Source: Silene latifolia | Lineage: Eukaryota; Streptophyta; Magnoliopsida; Caryophyllales; Caryophyllaceae | DNA: 64,000 nt | Direction of reading: 5' to 3' | Assembly (NCBI RefSeq): GCF_048544455.1 | Contig: NC_133538.1 | Coordinates: 145,139,922-145,203,921 of the forward strand | Part shown: positions 48,463 to 58,636 of the stretch, in pieces | How positions within the stretch are numbered: the stretch's first letter is position 1 | How the letters are laid out: each line of letters opens with the position of its first letter | Translations under genes and position numbers: made by a program | The notes under the pieces: generated by a model | Told to the model about the DNA's origin: nothing | The model's input: the letters and a program-made list of their open reading frames with translations, nothing else | Databases searched by the model: none

Positions 48463-51327
48463 TGACACGGCTGTCGCAGCCCTATCAAAAATAAACCAAA
48501 CGGCTCTAACTAATATAGCAGAGGTAAGTCGGGTATCGTACTCCATAGGGAGGCTATTATATCTACTTGTTATTCTAGTCCACCACGATAACAAATTGGG
48601 GGTGTTTGAATTGTTTTAACTAAACTACTGAACGAAATGTAAAGCAAAGAGAGCAAGAACGATAAAGATAGTAAAATGAAAAAAAAGTGTGATCAAATAG
48701 AGAGAAGCATGCTAGGATGTCGGTTCACTATGATATTACACAATTCTGCTAAAGGTAAGGTTAGTCGGTCTGATGTGAGAAGGGTAAAGGAAAGGTCCTT
48801 CCGGTCCGTTATTCGCCCTAAAATACTACTAACTTAGCTTCCGCCCTCATTAGTGTAATCTATTGTTAATAACAGGTCAGTCGTTCTGAACTTAACCAGG
48901 TTAACTAGTTTAGAAGCGTGCACTCAACTAAACAATTACAATTAAATTGCTATGAATCAATTCTCATAATAAAAACCGTCTAATCTAATTATAACATTAT
49001 TGCTTCACTATCATGGCTCCCCTAATCCTAACACTAAGGGATTTAGCTACGCATATTCGTAATGAAAATAACGAAAATTATAATAAACGACATGGTATTA
49101 AGATGAATAAGAAGAAAATTGCATAAACTGATAACAAAACTGATAAAGACAGAAATTTAAGAGAAAGAAATTAAATATGCAAGAGGAGAATTAAATTAAA
49201 TGAAGAGAGTAAAGAGAGATTACAAAGGTTTAGGATCCGGATATAGAGAACAAAGTAACTTTCAACAAGGGAAGAAAAAGTGTCTGCTTAATACTCCAGG
49301 ATAAGTGAATGAAAGATAAGATGCTCAAACCTAATTGAGTCTCTTTTATTTATAAAAGAGACACTTTATTAACCTAAAACGTAATTAAGATATTAAGTCT
49401 ACGCGAGAAAATCTTACGTCAAATAGCGAAATACTCGATCGAGCACTTCCAAACGTCTCGATCGAGCAATCCTCTGACCAAACCTCTCGATCGAGTAAAA
49501 CATCTACTCGATCAAGAACCACAAAAAGGCCACCTCTCGATCGAGAATAGTAGGGTATCGATCAAGGTCTTCTCACCATCCATTTCTACTCGATCGAACA
49601 GATAAGTCACCAAAAGCCTTCGATCGAGTTTAACACCACTGAACTAGCTCCTTGCTCGTTGATTTGGCTTCTGAGATGACTTCACGCTTCCCGAGGCAAA
49701 GGCAATCTTGCTCCTGTTCTTCCATCTCCATAAATGCAAGCTAAGGGATGATAAAGAGGCTCAATTCCGTCTTCTTTGGTACATTCCTACAATAAAAGGA
49801 AAACAAACCAAAGTAGGCGATTCGGGGGACATTTGTAGCATAACACTACGTAAATTATGATGCGTGTATTTTATATAAGGATTTTACCTCATTTTTACAC
49901 GAGTTTCTTTGTTATTTATGTGGCATCTAGCTACAAATGTCCCCGAATAGTCTACTTTGGTTTGTCTTGTATAAATTACAGGTATGAACCAGAAAGGAGC
50001 AAAATCAAGCCTGAACTTGTCCTAATCGCATGCATTTTGGAGAATAAGGAATCGGAGCTTGGAATTTGTCACTTAGAGATGCGTGAAGTGGCCTCGGAAG
50101 GTGTCAAGGAGTTCACCCGTGCTTATGTAGCTCGATCGACCTATTTTGCTACTCATAGTGGTCGATAGAATGCTTTATCCATCAAGAATCACTCGATCGA
50201 GCTCTGCCTTTACTCGATCGAGATAGCTACCCTCTGAAGTCTTCGATCGAACTCCATCTTCACTCGATCGAACTGATTTTCAAGTATTCTCCTCGATCAA
50301 GTGGTTTCATTTCACTCGATCGAGAGCCTATGTGTTTTATGCGGGCTTTGAGTTATTTTCGAGATTTCCTTTGGTAATGAGGATAAATAAGTTACGACGG
50401 CAGTCAATATCGCGGGCGCTTCTTCTTCCTCTCTCCCTTCCTTCGACTCTTTCTCTTACTCTCTTGGAACCTTTGCTCTTAAACTCTAACTTTGGATTTT
50501 TCCTCCTTGTAATCGGTACTCTTTATTCTACTCTTAATCTTTAATCAATTACTTGTTCTATTGCTTATTTCCCTTTAATCTCTATTGTTGGTTCTCTCTT
50601 TTCATACTTCTATTATGTTGAATTCCTATAGTTCGTGTATTGTTTTTGTTTGCTCAAGAATTATGCATATCTAATCTCTCTTGCTAAGACATATGGGAGC
50701 CATAATTTTAAGGAAATTGTGAATAGGTGATTAGACTTGATGTGAGTTAGATCTATGTTGTTAATCGCTGCATATAATTGTTCTTATCTACTTGAGTCGA
50801 AGCAATTAGGTAATTAATCACGGTACACCTTGACCTAGATCTGAAGATTGGAAAAGGTAAGATCTGCAGTGAACATTAGGGCATTCTAATGAGGGCGGAA
50901 GTTAAGTTAGAATTGTCTTAGGGCGAATAGCGGACCGAAAGGACCTTTTCACTACCCTGTAGATCGAATTTGCATTGACCCGAGACCCTAGATTACATTC
51001 CTCAAGAATCATGGTGAACCGACTGTCTTAACTACTTTCTCATTACCTTATTGTTATCAATTCTCTTCTCTATTTCTCTTACTCTATTTCTCTCCTTTGA
51101 CCTCCTTAGATTAGAAAAATCATCTAAAAACCCCCAAGAAATTGTGACTCAGACGGACTTAGTTTAGCAGACATTTTCCCATCCCCCTGTGGAGATCGAC
51201 CCTACTTACCGCTGACTTCTGTTAGTAGTATTTAGGTATTTATTTTTGATACTAAAACGACAATATCAAATTACATAGAAATACGTGCAATAAAGGCTCA
51301 AAAAGATTGTATGAAATGCACGTATCA
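48463..51327 (-). repeat. Element E 3' LTR, containing a solo LTR
   Basis: Matches 58637-60105 in two blocks, 48463-49857 and 51274-51327, separated by the solo LTR and one AATTA. TCGATCGA copies at about 49435-49630 match those at 59627-59825. Confidence 0.92.
49858..51268 (+). mobile_element. Solo LTR of an Athila-type element
   Basis: 1411 bp, TGATGCGTGTATTTTATATA...GACAATATCA, flanked by perfect AATTA (49853-49857 and 51269-51273). It has no internal region, primer site or polypurine tract, as expected after recombination between the two LTRs of an insertion. Similar in plan to C's LTR, including the CCCCGAATAGTCTACTTTGG block and CTCGATCGAG copies at about 50130-50322, but too diverged to be the same subfamily. 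Confidence 0.93.
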
Positions 51328-51347
51328 AACCTCTCCAAACCAAACAT
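51328..51347 (-). promoter_or_regulatory. Element E polypurine tract
   Basis: Minus strand ATGTTTGGTTTGGAGAGGTT beside the 3' LTR; differs from B and C by a GGGGA to GGAGA change. Confidence 0.8.
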
Positions 51348-52780
51348 TTGCTTGTCCTCAAGCAAACTATATGCAAAACTAATGGAACGGAATAGAAAAC
51401 TCAGAGCTAGCTACAAATTGTCCACTTAAACCGATTTAATGCAAACAACTGACACTTATAGCCAAATTGTCGAATGCAAACGAGTTGTATGATGTTTATA
51501 ATAGAGCTGAAGTGTCGACCTTGAAAGACGTTTAAAAATGGACTCTCATGGGTCCCTCTTATCTCATGAAGCAAAGGGTAAGCATAAGAATGTAGGAGAA
51601 GAATAAAAATAGTCGCTCACCTAAACTACGACCGATATAAACATGCATGCAGCTAATATGATAGACAATTATAGCTACCGTGCACATACGTTCCAACCAA
51701 TCAAGGTCCCGTCACAACCGAGGGCTTACAAAAGTATGGAAAAGTGAGGCAATGGGTAAGAAGGGAAAAACATTTTTGGATATGTGAGGTAATAAGTCAA
51801 GCTAGCTACCTAACAAAACCAAACGACAACATCTGCTTCAAAACCACTAGAAATAAGCACAAATGCCCTTGGTTGGCATACAACTCAATAACCAAATAAA
51901 TACTCCTCATAAGATAAATGTAAAATCATATGAGTAAAACCGACTTTATTAAATCATTTTCAATTTTCTTTTTCTTCTTTCTTTTTTTTCTTTTTTCCTC
52001 GGTTTTTTCTGATTTTCTCTCTTTTTTTTTTTCATTTTTCAGCTTCTCTTTTTTTCAATTCCTCCTCTTTCTTCATAAATTACCAACTCCAAAACATTAA
52101 ATACAAGCCAAACTCGGCGCAATAAACAAAATACCGCAAAAATAATCTAAACTACCTTGACGAGGCAGGCTAATTTGCATGTAGTTAAGGGTCAAAAGGC
52201 AAATTTGGCTAAATGTGGTGTTTAATGGGTAAAAATGAAAGAAAAAGGGAATGTAAGCACCTCCCTACGTGTGACATCGACCACTAACCCGAATGTACGT
52301 AGGGAAAAAGCAATTGAATATCATATATGTGCAAATTAATGATACATGCTATGCAAGGAGTAACTACTCACAATCCTACATGAACTAGTATTAAATGACA
52401 CCATTTTAAGGCTCTAAATCTTAGAAATTATGAGTAGGTTGCCAAAATTTCAGGTCAAGTCTATTTGTTCAGCTAAATTAAAATTAACTCGTAGATATGC
52501 AAAAAGACAAAGCTAAAAAGATATCAGTTTTTTCGCAAGGCTTAAGCAAAAAGGACCAAAAGTAGTGCAATTTCATCATTGAAATCTACCGTTCCGACTC
52601 AACCTATATGCAAGAGTAAACGTGATTATTTTTCTATTTTTCTATTTTTCTATTTTTTTTGGATTTTTCATTTTTTTTTTTGAAAATAAAAGACAATACA
52701 AGCAGAAATACAATAAACGTGAATACAAAACAAATGCAAATGCAGACTCAAAGGATGCATTACCCTCCCCAAACCAAAAC
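51348..52780 (-). other. Element E 3' non-coding module
   Basis: No supported ORF. Carries the counterparts of the B and C modules: A-rich tract (about 52690-52625), the GTGAGTAGTTACTCC block (about 52373-52350) and a purine-rich tract (about 52080-51955). Confidence 0.75.
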
Positions 52781-52800
52781 GGACAATGCCCTCATTGTCC
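52781..52800 (-). other. Hairpin HP2 of element E with internal polypurine-like tract
   Basis: Minus strand GGACAATG, loop AGGG, CATTGTCC (8 bp, perfect), then GTTTTGGTTTGGGGAGGG to about 52763. Confidence 0.8.
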
Positions 52801-52917
52801 TCCAGCATACACCAGTAGAATAATAGGAGACGGGAAAAATACAACCAAATGAAAACAAATGAAATAAACTAAAATGAGATGAAAAAGAATAAAAAGCAAG
52901 AAATACTTACAAAACGA

Positions 52918-52950
52918 ACTTCCCCAAACCAGTCAGCAAACTGGGGAAGT
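52918..52950 (-). other. Hairpin HP1 of element E
   Basis: Perfect 9-bp stem ACTTCCCCA / TGGGGAAGT with a 15-base loop containing CTGGTT on the minus strand. It lies just after the env-like ORF. Confidence 0.75.
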
Positions 52951-53033
52951 GAGTAGTCTAGCAGCTACTCGTCAGCCTCCTCGTCAACCACCTCGTAGGT
53001 GGGGTCCTCCTCCTCCCCCTCTCCTCTCCTCCT

Positions 53034-54635
53034 CTAACGACCTCCCGCAGCAAGCTCAGCTCTAAACCTCTCCTCCCTCTCATCAGTGTCCTCCTCGCTA
53101 GCAGGCTGTGGGTACCCCTCCGCCGGGTACCGGTAGAAGGAAGGGTTTGGCCAGTCAGCTGGGATAGGACGTCCTCTCATCATGTGGTACTCGTAAAGAG
53201 GGAATAAGGCAAGTGCCTGATCCCGCTCCATACGAGCCACCCTACTGCACATCTCCAAAAGTAAAGCATCACGACGCCCTTGGTCCATAACCTCAGGCGC
53301 CTCAAAATAAGGAGGAGCAATAAAATTAGCCGGTAAGGCCGGCTGAGGGACAGAGGGTGTAGGTGTAGGGGTAGGGGTGGGCGTGGGCGTGGACGTATGC
53401 CGAGCCTGTGTCTATATAGACCCCTCACCGACTTCCCTAATAGCAGGGGAAGTCCTCTTCTGCTTCCTAGAAGCGGTAAGTTCAAGGAGGTAAGAAGGTA
53501 GAGGAGGTGGAAGTCTACCCGTCACAGTAGTCAACAGTAAAAGACGGGGTAGAGAGGGTGAAGGTAAAGTCACAGACGTGAAAGTGCCTATCTTCCACGT
53601 CCTCTGGTCAGCTGCCAGCCAATGCATAGAAAGCATGACGGGAATGTCGATGACATAATCCTTGTCTAAGAAACGAAGACCACGGGGAAAGTCGGGGAAA
53701 GGACCGCTGGCGATGCGAGTCACTAACCCACCACATGCTATCGTGGCCGTCACTTTCTGCCCGACAGTGTTAAAATGTTGAGCAATCAAGTAGGAAATGT
53801 TAAAAACAAAGGAGTTACCGCTGTCAATGTTCAGGTAACCCGCTAAAAAGGACATCTCGACATTGTTAACATTGTTGGACCCGTGACGACCAAAAATGGT
53901 CTCTCCTAGCAGACGGAGAAAGTAATGGGCTGGGGGTAAGTGGACGTGAGCAACACGTCGCTGACGGAAAGGAGTGTGTGCAAGTGTAGGCCAGAGCAGA
54001 GCCAAGAGCTTCCTAGGAGGCTCCAGGAGACCGTCACTAACTAAACCCAACCGCCCCCCAAACTCAGCTAAAGTTCAGGTGAAAGTGGTGTTAAACAGTC
54101 TGAAGGTTATGCACTTGCTCCCGAGGTCAGTCACATAGGCCGCAGGGCAAAAGGTGAAAGAGCTGAAAATTTCTAAGGTCGATTGTCGATACGTGAGCTC
54201 TTTCATGGTGGCCAAACCCGACATTCCCGTCCCGTTGAGCAGCTCAACAACGGGCTGAAAAATTCCCAATTTCTCTAAGGATCGTCGACACAAGAAACGG
54301 GTCGATGTCATGTCACATTCCATTAAATTTAAAAAATGAGTTCTGTGGGACGCGGAAATGAAACGTACCTGCGGAAACTCAGGTAAAGTCTCCGTGGAAG
54401 TGTCGACCTCGCGCCGGGCAGCAGCCCGTAGAGCAGCTGCACGAAACCCCGTAGTCATCCTGGAGCGTGAACCCGAAGCAGCTGCAGCAGTGACCATAAA
54501 AGAAAAAATAGTAGCAGGGACAAGGGTAGTTATCACAGGTACGGGTATCGACACAGCAGGGGTCGACACCACTGTAGTAACAGCGGCGGCAGCAGTAGCC
54601 GCGATTGTGGTGACGGTGGTAACAGCAGGGACCAC
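53034..54635 (-). pseudogene. Element E env-like ORF (Athila ORF-1 type)
   Basis: Position after gag-protease matches the third ORF of Athila elements; the domain resembles the ATHILA ORF-1 family (PF03078), whose role is unknown. One frame from ATG 54635: a low-complexity Ala/Val/Thr N-terminus, then FISASHRTHFLNLMECDM, LNGTGMSGLATMKELTYRQ and ISYLIAQHFNTVGQ...GGLVTRIA. TGA at about 54075 and TAG at about 53412 interrupt it. The C-terminal part is Pro/Thr-rich, then MDQGRRDALLLEMCSRVARM, and acidic. The N-terminus is hydrophobic, but I see no clear signal peptide. No fusion or receptor function can be claimed. Confidence 0.75.
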
Positions 54636-55594
54636 CGTCTACGAAACAGATGGGGTAGTAGCAGAAGTACAAGAAGAAACGGTTTACATACTACTATCCA
54701 ACCTACAATCAAAAGACAAGTTCCTAATCAAAATACAATCAACCAAATTTAGATTTTCCCCAATTCGACTTTTTGAAACCCTAATTTTGAAATTAAAGCA
54801 GAAAACGTAATTAAACATCAAAGAAAAGGGGAATGGAACTTACCTATGATGATTACCCAGCAAAAGATCAATTGAAAACCGGAAGAAAGCTCAAAAATCG
54901 AATGATTTCGATTTTCGCAAACCCTAGCTTACAATTCTTCAAATTAAATCGAAAATTAACTTGTAAATAAGGGGGAAACGGTTTAATTGATGGGGGAAAA
55001 GTAAAGAAAAACAAATGAAGGTAAGTGAAGAATAAAGACTCCCTCGTGTGCTTTAGTCGCCTTAATCACTCGATCGAGTGGTTTGAAACTGCTCGATCGA
55101 GGGTATTCCGCCTTTATTTGTTTGATCAAGATCTTTGAAAGTGCTCGATCGAAAGCTTTCCCCAGTGCATTGAATTCTACTCGATCGAGGACTCTTGGTT
55201 GTTTGATCGAGATCTTTTCCTCTTCAATTTTGCTAGATCGAGTACAGGACAACTCGATCGAGAACCCCTAAATTTTGACCTTTCGATCGAGAGCTGTGAA
55301 TCACTCGATCGAGGATTCCCTCTTGGCATTTTACTCGATCGAGCACATAAAGTGTCTGATCGAGGTCTTTCTTCTGGGCACGCTTTCCAATGATTAAAAA
55401 TTTCCCAAAATCTGCATAAAACACAAAAATACTTCCCGCAAAAATACCAAATCCACAGTACGCAGTCTATATTCGGTCTTAAGCAATTAAATCTAACTAA
55501 TCTAATGTTATTGTCTATAACTAATAAGCAATTAAAATGTCTAATGAAAATTCAAAATTACAAATTGTTTTTACAAGCCGAATAGCACTACGGC
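54636..55594 (-). other. Element E spacer with CTCGATCGAG cluster
   Basis: Non-coding stretch between protease and the env-like ORF. At 55067-55365 there are about ten copies or one-base variants of CTCGATCGAG in 300 bases. RT and integrase would be expected here in a complete Athila and are absent. Confidence 0.8.
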
Positions 55595-56785
55595 TCATCT
55601 TCCAAAACACTTGAACAGCCCGATAGAGGGCTTCTGACTGGACGAGGTCCCTTCAGCATCGCGGACCATCCCTTTAAACCTCCATAAACTTGAGTTGATC
55701 GAAGAAGAGTTGTCCGCATCCACGTATGCTTTTATTCTCATCTTTACTTTGTCTTGCTTCTTCCTTTCATGGCCTGTCTTGGGCATTATCTTTAGCATTG
55801 AGCTCAAATTCCACTGTACTCTTATCGCCGGGATCTCCAATTTCCAATCCGCCTTGACCTGTAACAGCAGAAATGACAGAATGGTCCTCCATCTTGCTCC
55901 CAATCTGGGTGTTAACATTGTAGCACATGATTCAACATTATCAATTGGAGGTTCCATGTCAGGGTCTGTAGATGGAATAGCATTACAAGGCTTGACCAAC
56001 ATAGGGTCCCTACAAACACAAGACTGGTAAAAGGTCAGTTCCTCATCACCTACCTGAAAAGTCGTCTGCCCCCCGACATCTATTATTGCACGAGCGACAT
56101 ATAGAAATGGTCGTCCTAAAATAATAGGAGTATATGAGTCTTCGGGGATGTCTAAGACTACAAAGTCAACGGGAATAAAGAACTTCCCAATCTTGACAGG
56201 TATGTCCTCTAAGACACCTAAAGGCCGTGATAAAGTACGATCGGCCATCTGTACGGTCATATTAGTACAATGAAATTTTGTTAAACCAAGCCTCTTAGCA
56301 AGAGACAATGGTAAAACACTCACGCTATCTCCCAAATTGCACAAAGCAATATCAATTAAATGGGTCCCAATATAACATGGTATATAGAAACTACCTGGGT
56401 CAGACAACTTAGGTGGGGTCTTATTTTGAATAAGGGCAATGCCCGCTTCAGTCAAAGCCACCGTCTCATGGTCATTAATATGCCTCCTATGCGCTAAAAT
56501 ATCTTTCATGAATTTCATATAGGAGGGTACCTGGGTTAGTAACTCAGCAAATGGTAAATTAACATGAAGACTTTTCAAAATTTCGGCAAACTTACCGAAT
56601 TGTTGCTCAATCTTCTTGCTCTGCAATCTTCTTGGAAATGGGACCGTAATTGGAATAGCTAGGCCTTCATTTTTCTTCGCCAAAGAATTGTCACATTCAT
56701 CATTGGAATCACTTGATCGAGTAATAGCACCTCTCGATTGAGAATCTTTCTCATCAATACTGCTCGATCGAGCACTTTCAGTCAC
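55595..56785 (-). pseudogene. pro: Element E Athila-type protease region
   Basis: Open frame of 396 codons. The N-terminal part is linker with R-S-S repeats from CTCGATCGAG copies; then FGKFAEILKSLHVNLPFAELL, GSFYIPCYIG and the protease active site, which reads ALCNLGDSVSVLPL. The homologue in B has Asp where this has Asn, so the catalytic aspartate is lost. ADRTLSRPLGVLEDIPVKIG, FVVLDIPED and IILGRPFL follow. The tail (LGARWRTIL onward) is probably out of the original frame. The start codon at 56785 is only the first Met after a break; the real polyprotein starts in gag. Confidence 0.88.
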
Positions 56786-57366
56786 TCGATCGAGATCTCT
56801 CTTTTCAACAGTGCTCGATTGAGCACTTCTATCCTCTCGATAATCGAAAACCTTTTCAGCATAATCCCTCGATCGACCACCAAAAATCAGTCGATCAAGG
56901 ACATCTCGTGAATTCAGAACTTTTTCGTCAAAAGACGACTGTTCATGTACATCAACTTCAGCTTCCGGGTCTGTAAATCCAGCATTTTCAGTGGCATTTT
57001 GGGTCCCTCGTAAGAAAGACCACTCCTTAAATTGATCAGATTCACCGTCTCATGTTGTTTCTTATCAGGTTGTGACGGTAAATGACCCGGTTGTCTTGAA
57101 GCTTGATTAGTAGCCAGTTGAGCCATCTGTGATTCAAGTGACTTAATGGAAGCATCTTTTGCTTGGTCAATTTTCTGCAATTGAATAGTCAATGATTGCA
57201 CCATCGACTGCAACTCGGCTATTTCACTTATGCCACTAGAAGAAGCACCTTGCTGCGGCGGTGGGAAAGATGGAGGCTTTTAAAAGCCTTGTTGTTGATT
57301 TTTATGAGGCAGTAAATAAATTTGTTACTGCGGTGGAGGTGTAGGATTCAAGACATTTTGACTTGG
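56786..57366 (-). pseudogene. Element E gag-protease linker
   Basis: Frame 57213-56914 holds MVQSLTIQLQKIDQAKDASIKSLESQ (coiled-coil-like) and GHLPSQPDKKQHETVNLINLRSG, shared with B. TCGATCGA copies continue to about 56900 (cluster 56712-56900). Several frameshifts. Confidence 0.7.
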
Positions 57367-58513
57367 TCATCTCAAATTAGGATGAACTCCAGCTTGGTTG
57401 TTGTAATAGGAGCCTCCTTGCCTATATTGTTGAAAGGCATATACTTGCTCCTTCTCAGCTAAGCACTCCACTGCAGTATGACCATTTTCGCCACATCTCT
57501 CACATGAGACGGCTTCTTGTTTAGTCAACAAGTGAACCGTCTGTTGATTTCCCACGGCCTTCAACTTGAATTTATCAAACCTTGCATTCATGGCTTCAAG
57601 TTGAGCCACAAGTGAACTATTATCTGTAGAGACCATTCGAGTACCACTTCTAGGATTCCCATATTCAGCACAATGGGTAGCCATCTCTTCTATAATTCCC
57701 CAGCCCTTGTCATCATCAATATTTTTCTGAAATCTTTCGTTGGCTGCAGCATCTAAAATAGCACGGTGGTCATCATATAACCCATTATAGAACTGGTTGC
57801 ACAAGAACCACTGGCCAAACCCGTGATGTGGAATGGACCGAACCAACTTCTTAAATCGACACCATGCTTCGTACAAGTTCTCAGTGAGACTCTATTTGAA
57901 ACTTGTAATCTGGCCTCTCAATGCATTAGTTCTCTGTGGAGGGTAGTATCTCTTGTAAAAAGCAAGATCCAAGCTTTCCCAGTCGGTAATCCCAGCTGCA
58001 TTCCTATCCAAATCAGTCAGCCACTCTCGGACTCCATCAGTAAGAGAAAAAAAAAATAGGACCTCCTTTATCTTTTCTTAAGTCACTCCCTTATTAGCGG
58101 GAATGGTAGAGCAGTAATCCGTGAATACCTCCATATGCTTTCTCGGATCCTCGCCGGCTACTCCCCTGTATAGGTTCCTCTCAACCAGATTAATGTAAGA
58201 TGGCCGAATATCAAAGTTATTCCCATCTTCCGTTGCAAGATTGAAACCTTTAGGAATGGAGTCAGCTGTCGGCTCAGAATGACTAGCAATATTAGGCATC
58301 TTCGCAGATATAGTAACTGTTGCAGAAATAGAAGTGTCTTCCTCTAAAGACTGATCTTACGCAAATGTAAAGTTTTCAAGAACAGGTTCAAGAGTACTCA
58401 AGACTTCCTCTCGAGTCTCGACGATTCTTTCTCAATAAGTTTTGTCTACGGTGAAAAGTCCGCTCCAGCTCAGGATCAGCTGGTACTAATTTTGACCTGT
58501 TAGACCTGGGCAT
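57367..58513 (-). pseudogene. gag: Element E gag
   Basis: ATG 58513 (MPRSNRSKLVPADPELERT) aligns with the B gag start; the next 200 bases have stops. Capsid pieces: 58299-58078 (INLVERNLYRGVAGEDPRKHM), a short broken part, and 57876-57367 (FKKLVRSIPHHGFGQW, QFYNGLYDDHRAILDAAAN), ending in a zinc knuckle CERCGENGHTAVEC (CX2CX4HX4C) and the Tyr/Gln-rich tail. At least two nonsense codons (about 58080 and 57892). Confidence 0.85.
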
Positions 58514-58613
58514 AAACAAAACTAAGATAAAAGAAATAAGAACTGTCTCAAGGAATTAGAAATCCCTTGAGACTAAGACAAATTGAAATAACCAAGCAAA
58601 TAGGCTAATTGCC

Positions 58614-58631
58614 TCCCCGACAACGGCACCA
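58614..58631 (-). promoter_or_regulatory. Element E primer-binding site
   Basis: Minus strand TGGTGCCGTTGTCGGGGA; two C-to-T changes relative to B and C, both at CpG positions. Confidence 0.88.
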
Positions 58632-58636
58632 AAATT

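Noticed and set aside
49858..51268. Part of element E's own LTR
   Set aside because: The partner LTR at 58637-60105 lacks it, it has its own TG...CA ends and an AATTA duplication, so it is a separate solo LTR.
54358..54810. 150-codon + strand ORF rich in Ala and Val
   Set aside because: Low-complexity complement of the env-like ORF N-terminus; no domain.
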